A stretch of DNA of 64,000 nt, taken from contig OV050031.1 in assembly GCA_920105625.2 (NCBI GenBank), positions 2,025,501-2,089,500 on the forward strand. The letters run 5' to 3'. Origin of the DNA: Clusia tigrina. Its lineage: Eukaryota > Arthropoda > Insecta > Diptera > Clusiidae. Made by a program: the position numbers and the translations under genes. Of this stretch, positions 47,933 to 58,461 are shown piece by piece (within the stretch, counting starts at the first letter, position 1; the number at the start of each line of letters is the position of its first letter). The notes below the pieces were generated by a model. It searched no databases, was not told the origin of the DNA, and saw nothing but the letters and a program-made list of their open reading frames with translations.

Positions 47933-49465
47933 TAACATTCTGAGTTTAAAACCAGTGAAGAAATCGGGAGTCGGGTTAGACCGACTGCGAAATGCCCTGT
48001 ACTCTTACATGTGCGTGCGAGTTCAACCATGGCGATGCACAGTTTATCATATATCATCATTAGGAGCTTATCTTGGGATATCCACACCAAATATTTCCCT
48101 AGATAAGCTTGTGATTATATGGGAGGGAGGAGTGGTCCATGTCTAATGTCAACCACACTTCTTATGTATGACTTTATAGCGTCATTATACTTTTTCACAT
48201 AAGATTTGAAAAAAAATTTGTACAGGTTCTAAGTTGTAAACATATGTAATTAGTGGGCGTGGCTGTGAAATTTAATTGGTGTTTTTGCTAGTGCTCTGAA
48301 CCCTCGTATGCAATTTCGTTTATGAATGTTTTATAGGGACACGGTAATGATTATTGGTTAGATGTGGGCGTGGCAGTAGTAGTAAAGTAAGTAAGAAAAT
48401 GAGCAAGCGCCAGGATGTACCGAATGTATTTTAATTAGTATTCAGTCGGATTACACTTCTTATGAAGCTCGAAAGGACATATTGAGGGGAAATTATATGA
48501 AGGTGAGTTTAGGCACACATAATCTGTATCATTTGGGAGTAGATTGGGCCACATACAGACTCAAACAAGGACGAAAACTTAACGGAATCAGAAAGTGATT
48601 CTCATCATTTATATGCATATATTATTATATGTCCATACCAGCCACTCCTTCTTATGGAAGATAAGGAGGATAAATGCAGGGAACATATTATTAATGTTGC
48701 CTTGTGGACTGTGTTATTCATCTCGCCTAATGTTCCCTTTGAATTTAGCTGGGAAACAACGACATTTTTCAATGACAGCATTCAATTGCTAGACCAGCCC
48801 CTTACTTACTTGGGTCGAGCCACAAAACTCAAGGTTTTAAGCTGTGTTACAATACTTCCATTATCTACTTCAAATTGCAGTATATATTTATCTGCAGTAT
48901 TTTCATAATATTCCGTGTTTGAATGACATTTATTCAATTGCCGACTTGTATTTATTCAATTGGTGCACTTATCGCGCAAAGAACAAAACAAACTTTTAAT
49001 TGCATTTGTATATAACACTGGGACGACTCGACAGTGTCGCTAATCGCCCACACAATTCTCATTATCAATTCGTATATAACCTTCATTAATTGACCCTTAT
49101 GTAGAACCAGCCATAAAACTATAATAAACAGATATAGTAAAGTTGATAATAGCGAAAAAGGGCTCCCATTGATTTCGGACAGAAGTTTAGAAGTGCTCTC
49201 GTATATAACATAATAAACATTTATTTAAAATTGTGCTAAGTCAGATTTAAACAATAGTTTTCCGATTGATTTGACTTTTCTTTTTGGTTTTGTTTTTGTT
49301 ATAAAAATTGTTGAACATCTGTGATGATGAGTGGGCAGGTGCTCTGCCTACATGGAAAATTCCGGCAGGTTGCTTGGGGAACTAACATAATTATTTGGAT
49401 ATATTCTTTAAAAGAATTTGCATTCCACAATTCCTTGTAAAGGCCTCTACCTTCTGCTTTAGCGT
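47933..49465. other. Intergenic DNA, no gene seen
   Basis: AT-rich downstream flank of the triple-kinase gene. GTGGGCGTGG motifs near 48255 and 48365 look like parts of dispersed repeats; no gene found. Confidence 0.35.
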
Positions 49466-50936
49466 TCAAAGATCTAGTAAGCCACGCCTATTAAGCCACG
49501 TCAATACTGTTCCAGCATGTGCCTTGTACCGAGGGTTCAGGTACATGTCTCTGAAGAACACCACGGATTCGTCAGTTGCAGCTGTGAATATATCCAAAGT
49601 GGCATTTTCACTCGGCTCCAGCAGACATATCGTGGTCACACCAATAAGTGTAGCGAAACCTATGACCAGGACATATTTGTAATATTTTTAGGGATTTCAA
49701 GAGCTTCTCTTACCCCAATAGCCGTAATTCAACAGGCTGGTATGCAGCTCCTTTAGAGTGGGCACCTTTCCTGTGTATTTCAACAAACTTAAGCTCTCGA
49801 CCAAATTCTCATGATAGTACTTAATGAAGCAATCGAACTGCTCCACTTTTATGTCCAACTGCGTGGAGGACAAAATGAAGTAATACAAATCCTGTGCGGG
49901 TGGACCGTATTTGCAGGTTTGAAAGTCAATTAGCAGAGTCTCCTGAATATTACCCTCGGCGTCATATTGGAACATGATGTTGTTCACCCAATTATCGCCA
50001 TGGTTCAAGACATTAAACTCAGCGGGATCAATTGGGTTGTGGGATATGGCAACCGAGACGAAGTTGTCGATCAGTAGTTGCTGAATGGGAGTGAGTAGCT
50101 TAAGTAGTGAATGGAATTCGTGCGAACAATATTTTGCATGACTTACCATCTTCTGCTCATACTCCTCGTGTCCTTCATATTCACGTATACAGTTCATGAA
50201 TTGTGGCACTGAAGTTTTACCCATGTCGTCGAAAATGACTTTCGACTTCTCGGTGTACAAGGTGTCGTTAAACATATCGGGGTAGGCTCCTTTCAATTCG
50301 ACTTGCTTCACGGAAGCAGCGTGGAACTGCGCTAACTTCCGGAGCACACTTTTTGTGTGGGCCATGTCCAACCCCACAAGACGATCAGCATTTCTATATC
50401 CCTGCTTGGACAGGTCTTCCAGCAGCACATATTCACAGCTGGGGGAATTTTTTAGATTGTACGATTTGGGTGCGAACACCAAGTCGCAGCCAACATCTTT
50501 ATACATGCGCTCGAATTGCGGCAGGTACTCGGTGTACATGCTTCCTTCCTTTGGGAAGAAGTCCCAGATGGCCAGTATGTCATCCGCATTATTGGAAACG
50601 GGTGGTATCTTCAACATATAGGAGGTGTTTTCCTTGTTACCATCTGCGAGTAAAAATGGAAAAATTTTGTGGCTAAATCTGCATTCTAATTATTGAGGTA
50701 AAAAGCCACCCACCTTTGAGCTCCACCTCGATTTCCACTCTCAACAACACTGACAAATAATTGTCGCCAGCTTTTGTTGCCGGAACTGCACTTATTTTGG
50801 AAAATTTCGAAAAGCCTTTCACCTGCTCCGCTACAACATCAACAAAGTGAGCCTCATCCACCCAATCAGGCACGCTTGATGTAGGTGCTTTTTGTGGGGA
50901 TGCGCTCCCGCTGTGAAGATCAGAATGGAAATGCAT
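49466..50936 (-). other. EcKL-12 kinase module 3 (C-terminal)
   Basis: Exons 50910-50714, 50643-50147, 50080-49714 and 49659-49466. If separate it could start at ATG 50936 (MHFHSDLH), but that ATG lies in the module 2/3 intron. Motifs: VPDWVDEAHFVDVV, AGDNYLSVLLR (GDNY in place of GENY), SYMLKIPPVSN, YVLLEDLSKQGYRNADRLVG, LAQFHAASVKQ, HGDNWVNN, IDFQTCKYGPPAQDLYYF, and the ordinary C-terminus NRRGLLDL. The short intron 50146-50081 is open in frame; I remove it because GTAAGT and CATTCAG borders match the phase-0 intron of all relatives. Confidence 0.92.
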
Positions 50937-53900
50937 TTGAAATGGAAACCTGAGTGGTCTAAGTCGGTGCCATTAAAAGCTGACTTCCTCAGTGTCCTTA
51001 CGTACCTTTTTGGTTCAAGGTGCTCTGGGTCTAGTAAACCACGTCTGTTTAGCCACGTCAATATAGCACTGGCATGGTTGCAGTACTGGGGGTGTGCGTA
51101 CATTTCTGTAGTGTCCTTGTGAGCTTTATCTTTGGTATCCAGGAACACAGCTGGCAGCACTTTTGCGACCGTGTAGAAACCTGATCATAATTTTTTAGCT
51201 AGAATTAAAATATTTTTGAGTAAAATGAACAGATATACCCCAAGTGCCATAGTGCAATAAGTCCTGATGCAGCTGCTTTAACGTGGGTATATCTTTGGGA
51301 TAGTTCAGCAACACCAAATTCCTGACCAGATTATCATGGTAAAAGCGCACCAAGGAGTCAAAGTGTTCCAGCTTCAGGTCCAAACTAGGTGACGACAGCA
51401 GGAAGTAATACAGATCGTGTGCCGGTGAGCCGTACTTGGCCAGTTGGTAGTCAACGAAGTAGGTGCTCTTAACTTTGCCATCATCATCGTATTGGAACAT
51501 GATGTTGTCGGTCCAACAATCGCCATGATTCAACACATTGAAACCGCTCTCGTCAATTTCGTTGACTGCGACCATGATATCACAGTACAGATCTTTATGC
51601 TGGGCCTGTACAAATTTGAAAACAGTACTTGAATGTGTTCTCTCTTTAAGAGGATGCTCAACCTACGATTTTCTGCACGTACTCCTGACTGCCTTCATGA
51701 GACTGTACGGTCTCAAAGAATATGTCAAAGAAGTCGTTGCGCTGCTTCTCCACCAATGCCACGAATTCTGGAGCAAACTCATTTTTGGAAAATATCTTCA
51801 GGGATGTGCTATTCGCGGCAGAGAAACACGCCGACACAGCATGCAATTCTGCCAGCTTGGCAAGTACACATTTGGTGTGCTCCATGTCCAATCCACTTAA
51901 GGTGTGGGCATGTTTTGCCCCATTTACGCACAGATTTTCCAGGAGGCAACTATCGTTGTGAATTTCTGTGGATAAGTTGAAACTCTTCGGGCCGAATGTG
52001 ACTCTGGAGCCAGCGTCGCTGTACATCTGCTCAAATTGTGGCAAAAATTCAGTGTAAAACTCTTTCTCCCTGGTGTACTTGGTTAGAAGGTTCTTCAAAG
52101 CCTCCGGAGCCACTTTCAGTATATAAGATTGAGACTCGGTGGTGCCAGCTGGAAGAGAATTTGTTGTTAGGAAGAGAATTAGATGTCATCTTTCAACATT
52201 AAAGCCATTTTTGATACCTTCGAGCTCTACTTCAATGTCCAGTTGCAGCAGTGGGGTAGCAATGCTACTGTCGATGCTCCTTGTTTTAGGCACCTCCACG
52301 TAGTTGAATTTTTTTATCCCTCTGAAGTTGCCAATGTGGTTCCTTAGTATGTCAGCGAAGTGCTGTTCAGTGACCCAATCGGGAATTGCGTTTAGTGGAG
52401 CGGTTCTGTCCTCTGATATGAGATCGTCTTCAGGCAATTCGACCTCGACTGCTTCCTGCTCACTGTAATAACTCATTTTAGTTAAAGGACTTTTTTAATT
52501 AGAGGAGTTATATTCACCTGTCTTCCTGGTGGTCCTCTGGTATCTTTACCTCGGCTGCTTCCTGCTCACTGTAATAACTCATTTTAGTTAAAGGATTATT
52601 TTAAATAGAGGAGTTATATTCACCTGTCTTCCTGGTGGTCCTCTGGTATCTTTACCTCGACTGTTGCCTCCACCTGCACACTGTGATTTGTAATTTAAGG
52701 AAGAGGGTTTTTTACTGATATCAATTTTATTCACCTGGCTTCCAGTAGTCCCCGATTGTACAACCAGGGCAGGATTTCGCTGATGTACTCAATATATCTC
52801 TCGCTGGTGAATAAGTTGTTCTTGAACGCCACTCCCCCCTCATTGTCCGACAAGAAATTCTCAAAGTTGGCATTCTTCGTGTTCTCCAACAGCACAACTG
52901 GCAGCGTTATAATGGTGGGGAAGGCGGCAAAGACCCCATACTTGAATAGTTGTGTGTGCAGTTCGCGTAAAGTCGGCACCTTTTTTGAATATTGCAGCAA
53001 TTTCAAGTTCGCGATAAGATTGTCGTGATAGTAGCGTATAAAGTAATCAAAGCGTTTCAGTTTGTGCTCAATGTTGGTCGACGTTAGCAGGAAGTAATAC
53101 AAGTCCTGCGCTGGCGACCCGTATTTCGTGCACTGGAAGTCCACAAGCTGAGCGTCTAAGACGTGACCGTCGGCCGCAGTTTGAAAGAGCACATTGTTGG
53201 TCCAGCAATCGCCGTGGTTTAGCACATTAAACTCCTCCGGATTGCAGCTTACTGCACTCATGAATTCCTCGGTGAGCTTTTCAAAATAAGCGCTCTGCAA
53301 TAAAGTAAATAAATGAGTTGACGGGAGCCCACTCCTTACTCAGTCACTTACCACTGGCTCGTAGTACTTATCGCCATCTCGATATCTTTTGATATTCTCC
53401 AGGAATAAAGTTTTGAAGGACTTCAGCATGGTTTCTATTACCGCGCCACCGCTTTTGCCGAACAAACCGTTCATGAGCATATCGGAAAATGGTCCTCTTG
53501 TGGCCACACGATACGCAGAAGCGGCATGCAGCTGCGCCAACTTCCTCAAAACCCACTCAGTCTGCTCCACATTCAAGCCAGCCAAACGGTCAGCGTTTTT
53601 GAAACCAAGCGGTCCCAAATCTTTCAATAGAACATTGGCACATTCGGGATCCTTGATGAATTTATACGATTTAGGCGCGAGGCAGATGTCCGCTCCAGCA
53701 GCCTTGTACAGTGCCTCTAGCTCGGGTATAACATCGCAGTACACATTATTCTCCATGGCGAAAATATTCGTCATCATACCACCGAAGTCGTCCTTCAGTG
53801 CCGGCGTGTCGTGTGGCACCTTCAACATGTAAGACACATGCTGAGTGGTCTTATCTGAAACAACATTTGCATTAAGTCTAATTTACAATACACGGGTGCC

Positions 53901-54261
53901 GAGACAGACCTTTCAGTTCTATGTCAATGCCTACGCGCAGCATAAGCGTAGCGTAATTTTCGCCCGCGCTCATCGCTGGATACGCCTTGAAACTTTGTAT
54001 GCGCTCAAAGTGGGGACACTCTGAGCGGAGTATATCAATGAAGTGCTCTTCGTTGACCCAAGCGGGCACGCGACGTGTGTCTATTTGCGCAGTTTCAACC
54101 TTGTCCGGCACAACCAAGTCCGGACTTAGTACGTTGCTGGCGGCAGCCACAGAAGCGTTCCGTGTGACCTGGCTGCCATTTCTGTACTGAAAGTCTTTGC
54201 CCGATACCACGGGCGCCACATCGTAGCTCGTTTTGTTTAGTTTCGACTTGCGCTGACCCAT
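49466..54261 (-). CDS. EcKL-12, fused protein with three EcKinase domains (about 1348 aa)
   Basis: Thirteen exons: 54261-53910, 53854-53352, 53294-52735, 52680-52624, 52568-52518, 52462-52218, 52148-51667, 51605-51239, 51180-51006, 50910-50714, 50643-50147, 50080-49714, 49659-49466. They total 4047 nt, in frame throughout. Domain 1 covers about residues 66-470, a linker 472-507, domain 2 about 520-928, domain 3 about 945-1348. Each has its own HGD loop (312-314, 777-779, 1189-1191). The module 2/3 join is strong: module 2 has no stop, and AAAAG|GTACGTAAG to TTCACAG|CGGG runs in frame across a 95-bp intron with no room for a promoter. The module 1/2 join is weaker because the exon can also end at a TGA overlapping its donor. 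The start ATG 54261 (MGQRKSK) is the first in frame and fits N-myristoylation. Alternative: two or three separate kinases. Confidence 0.7.
51006..52476 (-). other. EcKL-12 kinase module 2 (middle, degenerate N-lobe)
   Basis: Exons 52462-52218, 52148-51667, 51605-51239 and 51180-51006. If translated alone it would start at ATG 52476 (MSYYSEQEAVEV). The catalytic loop HGDCWTDN and VDYQLAKYGSPAHDLYYF are intact, but where relatives have xGENYxTxxLR it reads RSIDSSIATPLLQL, and the hinge is LLENLCVNGAKHAH instead of LLEDLxxxGFKNA. After NRRGLLDPEHLEPK the frame stays open to 50831, overlapping module 3 out of frame, so a normal stop is lacking and splicing onward is needed. Confidence 0.9.
52480..52690 (-). 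repeat. Tandemly duplicated linker exon unit (106-bp period)
   Basis: The block containing GAGGAGTTATATTCACCTGT and CCTCTGGTATCTTTACCTC occurs at 52502 and again at 52608. Each copy carries an exon-like segment (52568-52518 and 52680-52624) coding VEVKIPEDHQED or AEVKIPEDHQED between TTACAG/CACAG and GTGAAT splice signals, with 54-55 bp introns. A third, partial copy forms the start of module 2 (SEQEAVEVELPEDD). Confidence 0.8.
52731..54261 (-). other. EcKL-12 kinase module 1
   Basis: Exons 54261-53910, 53854-53352 and 53294-52735. A 65-residue N-terminal extension precedes VPAWVNEEHFIDIL. Motifs: AGENYATLMLR (GENY 100-103), SYMLKVPHDTP, VLLKDLGPLGFKNADRLAG (hinge Glu replaced by Lys), LAQLHAASAYR, HGDCWTNN, VDFQCTKYGSPAQDLYYF, and YNRGLLEA. 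The usual last intron is missing, so exon 3 is continuous through KYGVFAAFP. If the splice to the linker is not used, translation ends at TGA 52733-52731 after GLLEAR, giving a stand-alone kinase of 472 aa. Confidence 0.9.
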
Positions 54262-55184
54262 CTTCTCATGCGCTCTGACGCTGCTGCGAGTGTGAACTGA
54301 GAAACGCTCCGGAGCAAATGAACACAAAACAACGTTCGCAGTCTACAAACTGCTCCCAACTGAATTTCAAGATTCGTATTTCGGTCGCTCTCAACACGAA
54401 TTTTTGCACGAATTTTCAGAACACCGCCTCTAGTCAACTGGCACGGTCGGTTTGTTTTATTATATTGATAAGTTTGTTATTTTATCTACAAATCGCTGTG
54501 CTTAGTTGTGAATACACTGTAAAGATTACAGTTTCTCCGTGTTTGAGGTTGTTTTGTTTTCTGTGCGTCGCTCACAAATTATTCGTGCTAATATTTACGG
54601 CCAATAGCGGGCAAACAGACTCATGCAGTTGGAAAATACTTGTATGCCAGACAAGTACGAGTAATTTCACCATTCAGTCGCTTATTTGGGAATGCGCATT
54701 GCCTACAAGCTGAGGTATTATTAGCAACTATGACGCGATCACCAGAACAACAGCGATTTCGACTTGATTCCATTTTCCTACTGCGATAACATGGTTAATA
54801 ACTATTGTGTTTCAGAGTACTCGTATCTGCCGGGGGCGATAAGAGGCCATAGAAACTGATTGGACTGTGCCGAATTAGATTCTTCGTAGAGCTTTTCACT
54901 TTATCAAGCTTTGCACAGTAATTAAATATATGAGCACCCAAACTATCAGAGGGATGAGTACGGGCTAACAAGGGCTTCCAGGAGAAGAGCAAGAAGAACG
55001 GACCCTAGACGATAGAGTCCACTACCGCCCGTGGTTCGCAGCTAGCACTACCAGGATACTGAGAGTGGGTCAGTATTATTAATTATACGAGTGTATTTCG
55101 TGTTTCGATAATTATTTCACAATTTTACTATTATCGTTGGCTTCCTTCCAACATATTTTCAAATCTTATTCTTACAGAAAAGCA
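54262..55184. other. Upstream region of EcKL-12
   Basis: AT-rich DNA above the MGQRKSK start. No clear TATA/initiator pair and no other gene seen. Confidence 0.4.
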
Positions 55185-57075
55185 ACGAGTGAACATTTTG
55201 TAGATCTTCAGATCCTTTTCTGAAGTGTGGACTGAATATTTTGTTCGTAGATATTCTGACCTTTTTCTGAAGTCACTCCACATCCTCATCAGAAATATCT
55301 TTTAGGAAGACAACAACCTGTGAGTGAGTGATCATTTTGTTGATAGATCTTCAGACCCTTTTCTGAAGTCACCCCACATCCTCATCAGAAATATCTATTA
55401 GGAACACAACAACCTGTGAGTGAGTGATCATTTTGTTGGTAGATCTTCAGACCCTTTTCTGAAGTCACCCCACATCCTCATCAGAAATATCTATTAGGAA
55501 CACAACAACCTGTGAGTGAGTGATCATTTTGTTGGTAGATCTTCAGACCCTTTTCTGAAGTCACCCCACGTCCTCATCGAAAATATCTATTAGGAACACA
55601 ACAACCTGTGAGTGAGTGATAATTTTGTTGGTAGATCTTCAGACCCTTTTCTGATGTGACCCCACATCCTCATCAGAAATATCTTTTAGGAAGACAACAA
55701 CCTGTGAGTGAGTGATCATTTTGTTGGTAGATCTTCAGACCCTTTTCTGAAGTCACCCCACATCCTCATCGGAAATATCTATTAGGAACACAACAACCTG
55801 TCAGTGAGTGATCATTTTGTTGATAGATCTTCAGACCCTTTTCTGATGTGACCCCACATCCTCATCAGAAATATCTTTTAGGAAGACAACAAAATGTGAG
55901 TGAGTGATAATTTTGTTGGTAGATCTTCAGACCCTTTTCTTAAGTCACCCCACATCCTCATCAGAAATATCTTTTAGGAAGACAACAACCTGTGAGTGAG
56001 TGATCATTTTGTTGATAGATCTTCAGACCCTTTTCTGAAGTCACCCCACATTCTCATCGGAAATATCTATTAGGAACACAACAACCTGTGAGTGACTGAT
56101 CATTTTGTTGGTAGATCTTCAGACCCTTTTCTGAAGTCACCCCACATCCTCATCAGAAATATCTTTTAGGAAGACAACAACCTGTGAGTGAGTGATCATT
56201 TTGTTGGTGGTTCTTCAGACCCTTTTCTGAAGTCACCCCACATCCTCATCAGAAATATCTATTAGGAACACAACAACCTGTGAGTGAGTGATCATTTTGT
56301 TGGTAGATCTTCAGACCCTTTTCTGAAGTCACCCCACATCCTCATCGAAAATATCTATTAGGAACACAACAACCTGTGAGTGAGTGATAATTTTGTTGGT
56401 AGATCTTCAGACCCTTTTCTGAAGTCACCCCACATCTTCATCAGAAATATCTTTTAGGAAGACAACAAAATGTGAGTGAGTGATAATTTTGTTGGTAGAT
56501 CTTCAGACCCTTTTCTGATGTGACTCCACATCCTCATCAGAAATATCTTTTAGGAAGACAACAAAATGTGAGTGAGTGATAATTTTGTTGGTAGATCTTC
56601 AGACCCTTTTCTGATGTGACCCCACATCCTCATCAGAAATATCTTTTAGGAAGACAACAACCTGTGAGTGAGTGATCATTTTGTTGGTGGTTCTTCAGAC
56701 CCTTTTCTGAAGTCACCCCACATCCTCATCGAAAATATCTATTAGGAACACAACAACCTGTCAGTGAGTGATCATTTTGTTGATAGATCTTCAGACCCTT
56801 TTCTGAAGTCACCCCACATCCTCATCAGAAATATCTTTTAGGAACACAACAACCTGTGAGTGAGTGATAATTTTGTTGGTAGATCTTCAGACCCTTTTCT
56901 GAAGTGACCCCACTTCCTCATCAGAAATATTCTTTAGGAAGACAACAACCTGTGAGTGAGGGACCATTTTGTTGGTAGATATTCTGATCTTTTTCTGAAG
57001 TCATCCCACATCCTCATCAGAAATATCTTCTTGGCAGACAACAACTTGTGAGTGAGTGATCATTTTGTTGGTAGA
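55185..57075. repeat. 96-bp satellite, about 20 copies
   Basis: AGATCTTCAGACCCTTTTCT recurs every 96 bp (for example 55345, 55441, 55537) to about 57070. Copies fall into two mixed types marked by TCTATTAGGAACAC and TCTTTTAGGAAGAC, with a further GATGTGACCC/GAAGTCACCC variant. Each unit contains the small inverted repeat CTTCAGACCCTTTTCTGAAG. Edge units are more diverged than central ones. Confidence 0.95.
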
Positions 57076-57949
57076 TATAATGAATGACTGTTTCAGAAGT
57101 ATTCTTCAGGATGGCAACAATGCGTCTGTATATAAAACTGACATCTAACACAAAATTTACCCAATTTTTAGCAAACTCATTGGAAGTTGAGGCTTCCACA
57201 CTTTGTTATAAACAATTTCTATTATTTCCGCGCTTCAGTGAATTAAATAATTGCTGTTCTTTTTTGCATGCAAACCAACTTTCGACTTGAAAACAACATT
57301 TAAGGTCAATGTAATTTCGTATCAATACTTGAAAGCGATTCTCAACCGGGCTCTATAAATACATTGCCTATGTGAATACATTGTTTTAGCCGTGAAAGGT
57401 CAAAGGTTAATGGCAGGTTTTATAAATTTTTATTCTAAACAATATAAGTATAAAACTGTTCTCTATTATATTAGTATAGAACAACAACTCAATGAGAGAA
57501 CTTTTTGTTAGTCGATCTTATGACCTTTTTGGAGGTAACCGTAATTCTTTATCAAAGGTCTTTATTAGAAATATAACAATTTGTCTGTATGTAAATCTTC
57601 TAACCATATGGGTGGAAATTGATTCATCAATCTTCTGCCAATATAACAAAAAGTTTGTCACTGGAAGTTTCGGATTATTGTTCTACACGTTCATATACTC
57701 AGTTTTGATTAGTTCCTTGATTTCAGTGATACAAATAAATTCCTGTGGACGTTTTGAATGATTGTTCTGCACGTTTTTATACTCAGTTTTCATTAGTTCC
57801 ATACTCTCTCCATATAGTCAAATAATATAAATAAATTCCTCTGGATATTCAAAAGATTCTTCCACATTCCCATATAATCATTTTTTATTAGTTCCTTGCT
57901 TCCAGTGGGTCAGATAAGAACGGGTCTAGGAAAAATATCGTAGCGTTTT
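57076..57949. other. Intergenic DNA, no gene seen
   Basis: AT-rich spacer with a weakly duplicated TTATACTCAGTTTTGATTAG segment (about 57690 and 57775). No gene found. Confidence 0.35.
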
Positions 57950-58330
57950 TTTTTAGTAAAATTCAACTGGTTTTCTTATAGTGTGGAAATGAACTTATTT
58001 AAACCAAATATTCTGTCCATTATTATCGACAATGTTTCACCATTTTTCGGGTAGAGCCATGATGCCATCGGTGAAGAACTTCTGTGGATTCTCATTAAAA
58101 ACTGAATCAAGTGGTTTTCACAGGCTTTTTTTGAAAGCAGCACAATTCCATTGATAGAGTTCTACAGAGATCGGAACAAGTGATAGTCTGGACTATACCA
58201 TGGATGCATCAAAACCTCCCAATACATAAAATAAATTCGTCAGAGGTCTCTATAAGAAAAAATTCAGAAAGTCCCTTCACAACATTCACTTTAAAATGAC
58301 ATTTTCTGGCTGAAGCGAGTGAGAGGCATC
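57950..58330 (-). mobile_element. Third mariner transposase relic (C-terminus)
   Basis: Minus-strand frames read HPWYSPDYHLFRSL, ENHLIQFLMRI and an end segment around SWLYPKNGETLSIIMD. This is the order of the mariner C-terminus (YSPDLAPSDYHLF motif onward). Frameshifted and stop-containing; terminal repeats were not located. Its type differs from the 29028 and 30240 relics. Confidence 0.7.
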
Positions 58331-58461
58331 TACTTGCGACATTTATAGAACGAACAAACAACATAATTTTTTAATTACTCTCCGATCTACTCGTGTCTAC
58401 ACTACTTTATTTCATTCCTTGTGCAGTAATCAATTAAATTAGTAACAGTGATTAACAAATA

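Noticed and set aside
50912..50936. ATG at 50936 as the start of a separate kinase gene (module 3)
   Set aside because: It lies in a 95-bp intron between a strong donor and acceptor, and module 2 lacks a stop codon upstream.
52455..52476. ATG at 52476 (MSYYSEQEA) as a separate start for kinase module 2
   Set aside because: Possible, but the same ATG-containing sequence is repeated in both linker copies as an intron end with a good acceptor, and splicing there gives an unbroken frame from module 1. Kept only as the alternative model.
55185..57075. Regular repeats resembling a CRISPR array
   Set aside because: Whole 96-bp units are repeated without unique spacers, in a eukaryotic genome; this is a satellite.
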